NCBI GenBank assembly: GCA_965601825.1 | Contig: OZ271839.1 | Span: forward strand, 3,348,001-3,412,000 | DNA length: 64,000 nt | DNA from: HXMU1420-13 sp965601825 | Lineage (GTDB): Bacteria > Bacteroidota > Rhodothermia > Balneolales > Balneolaceae | Direction of reading: 5' to 3' | Part shown: positions 9,042 to 17,860 of the stretch, piece by piece | How the letters are laid out: each line of letters starts with the position of its first letter | Numbering within the stretch: the stretch's first letter is position 1 | The notes under the pieces: model-generated | Seen by the model: the letters and a program-made list of their open reading frames with translations, nothing else | What the model was told of the DNA's origin: nothing | The model's database searches: none | Made by a program: the position numbers and the translations under genes

Positions 9042-9995
9042 ATGAGTAGTTGGACTTTAAAATCGATACCGCCACATGACTGGTATCTTTGCCTGGATGT
9101 TGAATCATATTTCGATCATGAACATCAACCAGAAAATATGTTTGAAGAAGGATTCACTCGACCAATTCCTTTAGAAGACAGAGATGTAATTGTCACAGTT
9201 TTCTTTAATGGAGATGTTGATGCGCCTGAATTCAATATTGAGTGTAAGGAGTCTCTGACTTCAGAAGAAATTGATGTTGCGAATAAAAGCTTATCAAAGA
9301 TTCTTGGCACTGAAATGGATATTCGTCCATTGTATGATCAAGCAAGTGAAGACCCCATTTTAGCCGACAAATTGTCTTCTTTGTATGGTCTGAAAAGAAT
9401 GACACGTGCGAATCTTTTTGAGGATATACAAAACAGGATTGTGGAAATGCAGATGAACCACAAACCAACTGCAAAGAAAATGATGTATGCTATCAGAGAG
9501 ACATATGGCACTTCATTAGACTATCAGGGAGGAACATTAGCATCTTGGCCAAGACCGTATCAATTGATGAAAGCTGATCCAGCTAATATTCGAAAACTAG
9601 GACCCACTCTAAGAAAAGGTCAGTATTTAGTTGAATTAGCTACAAAAATTGTTGGTGGTGAAACTGATATGGATTTCCTCACAAAAACGGATCCTGTTAC
9701 GGCTTATAACACCTTAGTAAAGATTAAAGGAATTGGTCCGACAGCAGCACAAGATATTATGATGATGCGAGGCAGAACGGATGCTGTTTTTCCATCAAAC
9801 ATCCAGAAAGGAGAAGAAAAAGGTCTTCGCAGATGGCTGATTTGGAGCTATGGAGGCGATCCGAATAATTGCAGTGAAGAGGAATTTCAGGAGTACATCA
9901 AAAACTGGAAAGGATATGAATCTTCGGCGCTTGAGTTTCTTTATGTGAACTGGATTTTGAGTGAGAAAGAAAGGCAGGCCGCAAAAAAGCGTTAA
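9042..9995 (+). CDS. HhH-GPD (AlkA-like) DNA glycosylase homologue, catalytic Asp apparently replaced
   Basis: 317 residues with the AlkA layout: a ~110-residue N-terminal beta domain, then a helical HhH-GPD domain. L-x-x-L-Y-G-L-K-R-M-T and A-I-R-E-T-Y-G-T match the first helices, P-A-N-I-R-K-L-G the next, and K-I-K-G-I-G-P-T-A-A (227-236) is the helix-hairpin-helix. In AlkA the catalytic Asp follows in D-V-F-x-P-D-D; here the sequence is T-D-A-V-F-P-S-N-I-Q-K (246-256), with Ser252/Asn253 where that Asp would be. Known family: removes alkylated bases. Inference: either inactive for base excision, a DNA-binding or lesion-sensing protein, or using another acid. Ends overlapping the convergent kinase gene by TTAA (9992-9995). 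Confidence 0.8.
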   Translation: MSSWTLKSIPPHDWYLCLDVESYFDHEHQPENMFEEGFTRPIPLEDRDVIVTVFFNGDVDAPEFNIECKESLTSEEIDVANKSLSKILGTEMDIRPLYDQASEDPILADKLSSLYGLKRMTRANLFEDIQNRIVEMQMNHKPTAKKMMYAIRETYGTSLDYQGGTLASWPRPYQLMKADPANIRKLGPTLRKGQYLVELATKIVGGETDMDFLTKTDPVTAYNTLVKIKGIGPTAAQDIMMMRGRTDAVFPSNIQKGEEKGLRRWLIWSYGGDPNNCSEEEFQEYIKNWKGYESSALEFLYVNWILSEKERQAAKKR

Positions 9996-11302
9996 GCTAC
10001 TTTCGGTAATTCAATAAAAAATTGAGTTCCGATATTTTCTCTGCTTTCAACCCAGATTTTTCCTTCGTGTAGCTCAACAATTTGTTTAACGATTGACATA
10101 CCAAGTCCTGTACTTGCTTCGCCTTCTAAACCTGTCCGTTTAGCTTTCGAAAATTTATCAAAAATGTATTCGTGCATGCTTTCCGGAATACCAATTCCGG
10201 TGTCCTTTACCCTGATTAGAACTGATTTCTCCTTTTCAAAACTTTCAATAGCCACTTCACCGGGAGAGGAAGTGAATTTCAAAGCATTGCTTAAAAGGTT
10301 ATCAATAACTCTTCCAAATCGCTTTTGATCTATGGAAACAGTGAGCACGTCTCTTTCAACAAACACATTTAAGTCTACCCCCTTTTTCTCGGCTTTATCC
10401 TTAAAATGAGCGATTGTATTAATGAGATAGTCTTTTAACATCGTTTTCTCTCGATCAAGCTCAAAACCTTCACTTTCTAATACAGTGACATCTAATAATT
10501 CTTGTATCAGATGGGTTGACTTATTGCATGAATCATCTACTAAATCAAACATTATTTCATGATCTGAACTCAGATTATCCTTTAAATCACCTCGTACAAT
10601 TTGCATTAAACCCTGAATGCCATTTATAGGATTTCTCAAATCATGAGCTATGGTAGACATTATTCGATCCTTGTTAAAATTCACTTTAGCAAGCCGTGAA
10701 TTTTGATTTCCGAGCTCTTCAATTATAGGTCGGAAAATGAATATAAATTCTATCCCCAGAATTAGAATACTTAATGCTGTCATTAGGATTTCAAAGAGTT
10801 CTAGTCTTGCATGTTTCTCTTCCGCTTCTAGCTGAAATTGTTGAACAATGGCATCCATTTTTGGAAGAAACGCTGCAGACTCTACTGCAATCATATCAGC
10901 AAAAATGGCTAACTCTTCTTCATTTGTGATACTGTTTACTAGGTTATTAATTAGCTCAACATGTTCATATATGTCAATGAACATTTGGTAAAGCTCAGTT
11001 GAATTATGCTTTGGGATATTGAATTCTTCGCTACCATCCCGAAGAGCTTTGTGGATGGTCACCCAATTTTTCGTGTCTGACTTTACACCATAAATCTTAC
11101 TGAAATCCAGTTCTGATTTATAAGTTTGAAGGGCGATCTTCTGGCTTAACATTCTTTGTCGACCAGCAAGATTAAGTACATTGGCGTCAGCTTCTGACTG
11201 ACTCAGCAAATAATGAGAAAAGAGTTGGTTCCCAACAATTAGACTGACCACTGAAGTGACAGCTAATGTGTAGAGAAAAATAATCTTAGATTTTTTAATC
11301 AT
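9992..11302 (-). CDS. Membrane sensor histidine kinase with PilJ-type sensor domain
   Basis: 436 residues. Two membrane helices (about 7-29 and 168-192) enclose a periplasmic helical sensor with the type IV pili/PilJ-like motif N-L-A-G-R-Q-R-M-L-S-Q-K, a domain seen in nitrate/nitrite-type sensors. Then a HisKA box with phospho-acceptor His220 (T-I-A-H-D-L-R-N-P-I-N-G) and HATPase_c motifs D-N-L-L-S-N-A-L-K-F-T, D-T-G-I-G-I and S-T-G-L-G-M-S-I-V. No HAMP or receiver domain is obvious and no response regulator gene is adjacent, so it is an orphan kinase here. The ligand is unknown. Its stop codon shares TTAA with the convergent glycosylase-like gene. Confidence 0.9.
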   Translation of the reverse strand: MIKKSKIIFLYTLAVTSVVSLIVGNQLFSHYLLSQSEADANVLNLAGRQRMLSQKIALQTYKSELDFSKIYGVKSDTKNWVTIHKALRDGSEEFNIPKHNSTELYQMFIDIYEHVELINNLVNSITNEEELAIFADMIAVESAAFLPKMDAIVQQFQLEAEEKHARLELFEILMTALSILILGIEFIFIFRPIIEELGNQNSRLAKVNFNKDRIMSTIAHDLRNPINGIQGLMQIVRGDLKDNLSSDHEIMFDLVDDSCNKSTHLIQELLDVTVLESEGFELDREKTMLKDYLINTIAHFKDKAEKKGVDLNVFVERDVLTVSIDQKRFGRVIDNLLSNALKFTSSPGEVAIESFEKEKSVLIRVKDTGIGIPESMHEYIFDKFSKAKRTGLEGEASTGLGMSIVKQIVELHEGKIWVESRENIGTQFFIELPKVA

Positions 11303-11374
11303 TTGCCAACAATGAGAGCGTACTATTACACCCTCATTATCGGCTTAAAGAATCTAAGCTAAAGCTAGAATAAA

Positions 11375-12694
11375 TTATTCGTTAGCAGCTGAAGGCTTCA
11401 ACCTTGTTCTTAGGAAGAAGTAGCCAAATAAACCACTCAGTAATGAACCTACAAATATACCAACCTTAGAGTATTCAATAGATTGAGGATCTGCAAATGC
11501 GAGTCCACTGATGAATAAGGACATGGTAAAACCAATACCCGTCAGTAATGAAACTCCATAGAAAATACTCCAAACTCTATCAGCATTAGGTAATTTCACC
11601 ACTCCAAGTTTCGTTGATATAAACACAGCGGCCATTATACCAATCTGCTTCCCTAGGAAGAGACCACAGAGAATTCCAAGAGTTAAAGTACTTGAGAATG
11701 CAGCTCCAAACTGTTCTGCTGAAAGTGCTACTCCGGCATTTGCAAAAGCGAAAACCGGCATAATGAAATAACCAACAATAGGATGTAATCGATGTTCCAG
11801 TTTATGAAGCGGTGATTCCATCTTTTCAACACTCTCTTCTATCAAATGCATCGCCGTTTCTTTGGATTCCTTATCACTGGAAGTAAACGAATCGCGTAGT
11901 AAATCCACCCCTTTCTGAAGACCAATTAGTAACTGCTCTTTGTTTTTGTGAGGAGTTACCGGTACTAAGAAACCTAATACTACACCGGCTATGGTAGCGT
12001 GAACGCCTGACTTCAAAACGGCTACCCACAAAATTAATCCAAAGAGGAGATACAATCCAATTGATCGTACATTTGAAAGGTTCATAGCTAGCAGAATAAT
12101 GAATGTTACGCCAGCCACTCCTAATGCTGTAAGTGATATTTTACTCGTATAGAAGAGTGCAATTACTAATACGGCGATCAAATCATCTACAACTGCAACA
12201 GCCGTTAAAAACACTTTGGCCCATAAAGGGATTCTACTACCAAGAAGTGCTAATACACCTATCGCGAATGCAATATCTGTAGCAATAGCAATTGCCCAGC
12301 CATCTACATACTCGGTCCCCATGTTAAATCCGAAGAAGATCAAACCTGGTACGATAGCACCACCAAATGCTGCAATTACCGGCAGTAAGGCTGACTGGAA
12401 AGTGGATAGTTCACCATATTTCAATTCACGTTTAATCTCCAATCCTATCAAAAGAAAGAAAACAGCCATTAAACCATCATTAATCCATAGAATGATGGGT
12501 TTAGAAATATTTGCATCCGGAAGTCCAACAGTAAGCTTTACTTGAAGACTTTCGAAATAGAAATCTGCTAATGGCGAGTTAGCAACTATCAATGCTAAAA
12601 CGGCTGCAACCATTAACAGAATACCTGAGAATGATTCGGTTTTTATAAATTCCTTAATTGGCGACAATGGTGTCGTCGTACTATGTGTACTCAT
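11375..12694 (-). CDS. nhaA: Na+/H+ antiporter NhaA
   Basis: 439 residues, 11-12 membrane helices. Exports Na+ (and Li+) in exchange for protons. Diagnostic motifs: A-T-D-I-A-F-A-I-G and the ion-binding Asp pair D170-D171 in V-A-V-V-D-D-L-I-A-V, equivalent to E. coli D163/D164. A ~50-residue hydrophilic insert (K-E-Q-L-L-I-G-L-Q-K-G-V ... H-R-L-H-P-I-V-G-Y) precedes the C-terminal half, as in many Bacteroidota NhaA proteins. The ATG at 12694 has no clear Shine-Dalgarno, but the ~250-base region upstream is rich in paired segments and ends in a terminator-like hairpin, so expression may be riboswitch-controlled. The next gene upstream on the same strand is a Na+/Ca2+ exchanger, giving a small cation-homeostasis cluster. 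Confidence 0.96.
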   Translation of the reverse strand: MSTHSTTTPLSPIKEFIKTESFSGILLMVAAVLALIVANSPLADFYFESLQVKLTVGLPDANISKPIILWINDGLMAVFFLLIGLEIKRELKYGELSTFQSALLPVIAAFGGAIVPGLIFFGFNMGTEYVDGWAIAIATDIAFAIGVLALLGSRIPLWAKVFLTAVAVVDDLIAVLVIALFYTSKISLTALGVAGVTFIILLAMNLSNVRSIGLYLLFGLILWVAVLKSGVHATIAGVVLGFLVPVTPHKNKEQLLIGLQKGVDLLRDSFTSSDKESKETAMHLIEESVEKMESPLHKLEHRLHPIVGYFIMPVFAFANAGVALSAEQFGAAFSSTLTLGILCGLFLGKQIGIMAAVFISTKLGVVKLPNADRVWSIFYGVSLLTGIGFTMSLFISGLAFADPQSIEYSKVGIFVGSLLSGLFGYFFLRTRLKPSAANE

Positions 12695-12720
12695 ACGATT
12701 ATTAGTTTGTAGTCAGTTTT

Positions 12721-12865
12721 GTCTTTGTATTTAAAAATGCGAGTTATTTTATAACTCACCGTTCATCAAAATGATGAATCGGGCATCCCATCGCCGGCCT
12801 AAAAAACTTCTTTTGGCAATAAATGACCCCATCACTGCCGACGCTAATTTTCTTAATGCTATGTA
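12721..12865 (-). ncRNA. Structured nhaA leader RNA, candidate cation riboswitch
   Basis: Read on the minus strand, the leader of nhaA has a 7-bp outer pairing CGTCGGC / GCCGGCG enclosing a hairpin GGCAGT / ATTGCC, two similar GATGGGG and GATGGGA segments, a hairpin TTCATCATTTTGATGAA, and lastly GAGTTAT-AAA-ATAACTC followed by GCATTTTT, which resembles an intrinsic terminator ~40 bases before the ATG. NhaA genes are known to be controlled by Li+/Na+-sensing riboswitches (nhaA-I, nhaA-II). I could not match this leader to a remembered consensus, so its class is open. The structure is read by eye, not folded. Confidence 0.5.
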
Positions 12866-12947
12866 GTTCGCAAACGTTCACATCAAAAAATATTGATTTA
12901 GCAGTGATTTTCGATGTGTATCGGTTCTGTTTAACGGAATTTTAAAT

Positions 12948-14036
12948 CTAACCCAAAGATATTGCTTTCCTGTACTCAAAAATCCGCCAAATCATGTACA
13001 GAATCGTTGCCGGGACAACTACAAAAATCATAATAGTTTGGATAGGCTCAACGATAGGTGATCCTAGAGCTGCCAGCACTAAATATGTTAAATAGGTCAC
13101 ATAATAGAATAAAAAGAGGGATCCATCCATTCTTGTGAGATTAAAGCCTGCGATAAAAATTGGAATACACGCAATACTTACCGCAACCATAAATGGTAAA
13201 TCAAGATTTATTGCTCCCAATGATACATCCAGAATCTCAGGTGCGATAACTAAAGTCAATCCGAGTGTAAGAAGTAAATTGTAAAGGTTTGATCCCATTA
13301 CATTTGCTACTGCGATATCAGCTTTACCTTTTCTTGCTGCTGATAATGAGGTTGCTACTTCCGGTAGACTAGTTCCAATTGATACGATTGTTAAACCAAT
13401 CACCAATTCAGAAAGTCCAAGAATTTGAGCAATAGTAACTGCACTTTCTACCATCCAGTTGGATCCTAAGACTATGAGCGCTAATCCAACTAATAATAAA
13501 CCAACATTTTTGATGTAGAACATTGGCCCTTTCTCTAATTCATCGATAGACATTTCATATTGAAAGACTTCATCGACATCGCCATCACCTGTATTTCTCT
13601 TGATTTGCCAAAATGTGAAGTAAGAGTAAGCTACAAATCCCGCCAGGAGAATAACGCCATCGACCGTACTTAATCCACCATCAAGTGCCATGATATACAG
13701 CGTTGCACTTGCTAAAATCACGATGGGCACATCAATGCTGACAACTCTTCTTGTGATGTTTAAAGGTGAGATCACTGCTGTGATTCCTAAAATCAACAGG
13801 ATATTTGCAATGTTACTTCCAATGATATTTCCTAAAACAAGGTCAGCACTTCCACTAAATGCTGCTTTTACACTAATCGCGAGTTCAGGCGCACCGGTTG
13901 CAAATGCTACAACAGTTAAACCCATAATTAACGGAGACACTCCCCACTTCAGACCAAAGTGGTCTACAGCTTTAAGGAAAAGCTCAGCGCCTGCTATCAA
14001 ACCAACTAAGCCAAGTATAAATAGGAGAATGGTCAT
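12948..14036 (-). CDS. Na+/Ca2+ exchanger family (CaCA) antiporter
   Basis: 362 residues, about 10 membrane helices built from two inverted halves. The two alpha repeats are visible: G-L-T-V-V-A-F-A-T-G-A-P-E-L ... G-N-I-I-G-S-N-I-A-N and G-L-T-I-V-S-I-G-T-S-L-P-E-V ... A-N-V-M-G-S-N-L-Y-N, with the conserved ion-binding Glu in each. The first repeat reads A-T-G-A-P-E where G-T-S-x-P-E is usual, a conservative oddity. Known family role: sodium-driven Ca2+ (or K+-dependent) extrusion through the inner membrane. It lies 253 bases upstream of nhaA on the same strand and has a Bacteroidota-type promoter directly before it. Probably contributes to salt homeostasis. Confidence 0.93.
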   Translation of the reverse strand: MTILLFILGLVGLIAGAELFLKAVDHFGLKWGVSPLIMGLTVVAFATGAPELAISVKAAFSGSADLVLGNIIGSNIANILLILGITAVISPLNITRRVVSIDVPIVILASATLYIMALDGGLSTVDGVILLAGFVAYSYFTFWQIKRNTGDGDVDEVFQYEMSIDELEKGPMFYIKNVGLLLVGLALIVLGSNWMVESAVTIAQILGLSELVIGLTIVSIGTSLPEVATSLSAARKGKADIAVANVMGSNLYNLLLTLGLTLVIAPEILDVSLGAINLDLPFMVAVSIACIPIFIAGFNLTRMDGSLFLFYYVTYLTYLVLAALGSPIVEPIQTIMIFVVVPATILYMIWRIFEYRKAISLG

Positions 14037-14057
14037 TCCTGTGAATTAAGTGAGGCG

Positions 14058-14088
14058 CAAAGGTAAGGAAGACTAGACCAACAGGAAA
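14058..14088 (-). promoter_or_regulatory. Bacteroidota-type promoter of the Na+/Ca2+ exchanger gene
   Basis: On the minus strand a perfect -7 box TACCTTTG (TAnnTTTG) at 14065-14058 follows TTTC at 14088-14085 with exactly 19 bases between them, close to the TTTG-N19-TAnnTTTG consensus of Bacteroidota primary sigma factors. The exchanger start codon lies about 20 bases downstream. Confidence 0.6.
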
Positions 14089-14245
14089 TGAGCTTATTTA
14101 CGGTTTAACAGAATTAATCATTATGCAACTTCTACTTCTACCTGTTAATAATACACTTGAATAGCTATAGGCAGCTAATTCATCAATTTTTCACAAACCA
14201 GCCCTACACTGTTAGAGTACTTTTAATTGGAAATAGAGGAGTCTT

Positions 14246-17200
14246 ATGGAATCGCGGATTTTCAAAACAATGGATGGCAATGAGGCTGCAGCTCATGTTG
14301 CATTTAAAACTAACGAAGTAATTGCTATCTATCCGATTACACCTGCATCTCCAATGGGCGAATGGGCAGACGCCTGGAGCGTTCAAAAACAGAAAAATAT
14401 ATGGGGTGATGTACCAAAAATTATTGAAATGCAAAGTGAAGGTGGAGCTGCCGGTGCGGTTCATGGATCATTACAAGCAGGTGCATTAACTACAACATTC
14501 ACTGCGAGTCAGGGACTGTTATTAATGATCCCAAATATGTATAAAATCGCAGGTGAACTTACTCCTACCGTTTTCCATATTGCTGCAAGATCAGTAGCAA
14601 CTCAAGCTCTCTCAATTTTTGGTGATCATACGGATGTAATGAGTGCCCGACAGACTGGTTGGGGCTTTCTCTTTTCCAATAATGTGCAGGAGGTAATGGA
14701 TTTAGCTCTTATTTCACATGCTGCAACGCTTGAATCTAGACTTCCTTTCCTACACATCTTCGATGGTTTCCGAACTTCGCATGAAATAGCAAAAATTGAA
14801 GTACTTTCCGATGAAGTGATTCGAGACTTGATTAGCGATGATATGGTGAAAGCACATCGAGATCGTGGAATGAATCCTAATAATCCTTTTATTCGTGGTA
14901 CTGCACAAAACCCGGATGTTTTTTTTCAAGGAAGAGAATCTGCAAATCCATTTTATCGGGCGACACCAGAAATCGTTGAAAATATCATGCGTCGTTTTGA
15001 AGAGTTGACCGGTCGCTCCTATCACTTATTTGATTACTTTGGAGCATCAGATGCTGAAAAGGTAATCATTTTGATGGGCTCAGGAGCTGATACAGTTGAT
15101 CAAACGGTTCAATACCTAAACGATAACGGTGAAAAGGTTGGTGTTCTGAAAGTTCGGTTGTTCCGTCCATTTTCTCTTTCACATTTCATTGATGCCTTAC
15201 CTGATTCAGTCAAAAAAATTGCTGTGTTAGATAGAACCAAAGAACCGGGAAGCTTAGGTGAACCACTTTATCAGGAAGTAGTTTCTGCAATTAATGAAGA
15301 TCGCTTTAGTGATAATCCAAAGTTTTCACCATTAGTGAATATAGTGGGTGGGCGATATGGACTTTCATCTAAGGAATTTACTCCAGCTATGGCGAAGACT
15401 ATTTTTGATGAGTTGAATTCTGATCGTCCAAAAAATCACTTTACCATAGGTATCAATGATGATGTGACTCATACTTCTTTAGGTTATGATTCAACCTTCG
15501 ATATCGAAGATGAAGAAACTACACGAGCTGTATTCTGGGGATTAGGTTCTGATGGTACCGTTGGAGCGAATAAAAACTCCATCAAAATAATAGGTGAAGA
15601 AACCGATTTAAATGCACAAGGTTACTTCGTTTATGATTCAAAGAAATCGGGTGCCCGAACAATCTCTCACTTACGATTTGGCCCAAGTGATTTAAAACGA
15701 CCTTATCTCATTTCTAAAGCCAATTTTATTGGGGTTCACCAATTCGGCTTCTTAGATCGATTTGATACCCTTGCTATGGCTGAAAAAGGAGCAACTGTAT
15801 TGCTTAACAGTCCTTTTGATGGAAAAGAAGTGTGGGAAAAACTTCCAACATCCGTTCGCAAACAAATTCAGGATAAAAACATGAAGTTGTTTGTGGTGGA
15901 TGCTTATAAAGTAGCCAAAGAAGCTAATTTAGGTATTCGAATTAATACGGTTATGCAAACCTGTTTCTTTGCGATATCCGGAGTTCTACCAAAAGATCAG
16001 GCGATTACAAAAATCAAGGAATACATCGATAAAACCTACGGAAAACGCGGTAAAGCAATCGTACAGATGAACTTTAATGCGGTTGATATTTCACTGGATC
16101 ATTTGGAAGAAGTTGCAATTCCAAAATCAAAAACAGCTGTGATTCCGAAACCAACCAATGGATTTTCAGAGTCACCTGAATTTGTCCAAAAAGTTATTGC
16201 TGAAATCATTAACGGAAATGGCGATGAACTTCCGGTTAGTGCTCTTCCAATTGATGGAACCTATCCTTGCGGAACAACCAAATGGGAAAAAAGAGATATT
16301 GCCATGGAAATCCCTGTTTGGGATCCTGATATCTGTATTCAATGCGGTAAGTGTGTGATGGCTTGTCCTCACTCCGTCATTCGCGCAAAAGTTGCTGAAC
16401 CGGCTGCTTTTGATAGTGCACCGGATGGTTTCCAACATACCAAAGCCAAATTCCGCGAGCTGAAAGGTTACGATTATACTCTTCAGGTTTCTGCGGATGA
16501 CTGTACAGGTTGTACACTTTGTGTGGAAGTATGTCCGGTTAAAAATAAAAGCAATGTGAGCCTAAAAGCGATTAACATGCAGCCAAAAGCGGATGTTAAA
16601 GAAAAAGCGAATCGAGACTGGAACTTCTTCCTCGATCTTCCATCCACAAAAGTGAAAGATCAGCCGGAAATTGCGTTTAACAAAACTAAAGAAACCCAGC
16701 TTCTAGATCCTTATTTCGAATTCTCCGGTGCATGTGCTGGATGTGGTGAAACACCATATTTAAGCCTTCTTACTCGACTATTCGGTGATAGAATGGTAAT
16801 CGCGAATGCAACAGGTTGCTCCTCGATTTATGGGGGAAATTTACCAACTACTCCTTGGACCACAGATGAAAATGGTTGCGGACCGGCGTGGAATAATTCA
16901 TTATTCGAAGATAACGCAGAATTCGGGTTGGGAATGCGCCTTGCTATCGACAAACAAGTTGAAATTGCAAACGATTTACTTTGGAGAAGTCGTGGCGGGG
17001 CATTACCTGAGCAATTAGTTGACGATTTAATTCATGCCGATCAAAACACACCTGATGGCATTGAAAAACAACGAAAACGAGTTGATGAACTTGAAAAAAG
17101 AGTTGCTACTAAAGCTGATCCTGTTTCACTCAGACTGCGAAACTATACTAAGGATCTAATCCGAAAATCAGTATGGATTATTGGTGGCGATGGCTGGGCT

Positions 17201-17851
17201 TATGACATCGGTTTTGGTGGCTTAGACCACGTGATAGCTTCCGGTAAAAATGTGAATATACTGGTGATGGATACCGAAGTGTATTCTAACACTGGAGGCC
17301 AGGCGAGTAAGGCAACCGGGTTAGGAGCAATCGCAAAATTCGCAACCGGTGGTAAACCAACTCCTAAGAAAGATCTTGGCAAAATCGCAATGGATTATGG
17401 GTATGTATATGTAGCTCAGGTTGCAATGGGAGCTAACGAAAATCAATTGATTAAAGCTTTCCAGGAAGCAGAATCATATGAAGGACCATCAATCGTAATC
17501 GCATACAGCCATTGTATTGCTCATGGTATTGATATGTCGAAAGGTCTACATCAACAAAAACTAGCTAATGAAACTGGTTATTGGCCACTCTATAGATTTG
17601 ATCCTCGATTGAAAGAGGAAGGCAAAAATCCTCTTCAATTGGATTCAAAACCTCCAAAAAAACCACTTCGGGATTATATCTACAATGAGCAACGCTACCG
17701 ATTATTGACGCAGACTAATCCTAGAAAAGCACGGGAATACGAGAAACAAGCCCAGAATTGGGTGCATGACCATTGGCGAGTTTTGGAAGAATTATCCAAA
17801 GAGCCGGAAATCGAAACTGAAGATGAACCTGTAGAATCTGAAACCAAATAA
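14246..17851 (+). CDS. nifJ: Pyruvate:ferredoxin (flavodoxin) oxidoreductase
   Basis: 1201 residues, the full single-chain form. Converts pyruvate + CoA to acetyl-CoA + CO2 with reduced ferredoxin or flavodoxin. Domain order: N-terminal PFOR I (Y-P-I-T-P-A-S-P-M-G-E), domain II, the gamma-like domain, two [4Fe-4S] motifs (C697-I-Q-C-G-K-C and C753-T-G-C-T-L-C), the proximal-cluster/TPP half starting C830-A-G-C-G-E-T, and the thiamine-pyrophosphate motif G-G-D-G-W-A-Y-D-I-G with N-T-G-G-Q. The ATG has an upstream AGAGGA Shine-Dalgarno. Followed after 9 bases by two DHOD-like flavoprotein genes, an arrangement seen in other genomes. A cytoplasmic enzyme usually linked to low-oxygen or low-potential metabolism. 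Confidence 0.97.
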   Translation: MESRIFKTMDGNEAAAHVAFKTNEVIAIYPITPASPMGEWADAWSVQKQKNIWGDVPKIIEMQSEGGAAGAVHGSLQAGALTTTFTASQGLLLMIPNMYKIAGELTPTVFHIAARSVATQALSIFGDHTDVMSARQTGWGFLFSNNVQEVMDLALISHAATLESRLPFLHIFDGFRTSHEIAKIEVLSDEVIRDLISDDMVKAHRDRGMNPNNPFIRGTAQNPDVFFQGRESANPFYRATPEIVENIMRRFEELTGRSYHLFDYFGASDAEKVIILMGSGADTVDQTVQYLNDNGEKVGVLKVRLFRPFSLSHFIDALPDSVKKIAVLDRTKEPGSLGEPLYQEVVSAINEDRFSDNPKFSPLVNIVGGRYGLSSKEFTPAMAKTIFDELNSDRPKNHFTIGINDDVTHTSLGYDSTFDIEDEETTRAVFWGLGSDGTVGANKNSIKIIGEETDLNAQGYFVYDSKKSGARTISHLRFGPSDLKRPYLISKANFIGVHQFGFLDRFDTLAMAEKGATVLLNSPFDGKEVWEKLPTSVRKQIQDKNMKLFVVDAYKVAKEANLGIRINTVMQTCFFAISGVLPKDQAITKIKEYIDKTYGKRGKAIVQMNFNAVDISLDHLEEVAIPKSKTAVIPKPTNGFSESPEFVQKVIAEIINGNGDELPVSALPIDGTYPCGTTKWEKRDIAMEIPVWDPDICIQCGKCVMACPHSVIRAKVAEPAAFDSAPDGFQHTKAKFRELKGYDYTLQVSADDCTGCTLCVEVCPVKNKSNVSLKAINMQPKADVKEKANRDWNFFLDLPSTKVKDQPEIAFNKTKETQLLDPYFEFSGACAGCGETPYLSLLTRLFGDRMVIANATGCSSIYGGNLPTTPWTTDENGCGPAWNNSLFEDNAEFGLGMRLAIDKQVEIANDLLWRSRGGALPEQLVDDLIHADQNTPDGIEKQRKRVDELEKRVATKADPVSLRLRNYTKDLIRKSVWIIGGDGWAYDIGFGGLDHVIASGKNVNILVMDTEVYSNTGGQASKATGLGAIAKFATGGKPTPKKDLGKIAMDYGYVYVAQVAMGANENQLIKAFQEAESYEGPSIVIAYSHCIAHGIDMSKGLHQQKLANETGYWPLYRFDPRLKEEGKNPLQLDSKPPKKPLRDYIYNEQRYRLLTQTNPRKAREYEKQAQNWVHDHWRVLEELSKEPEIETEDEPVESETK

Positions 17852-17860
17852 GGAGAAGTC

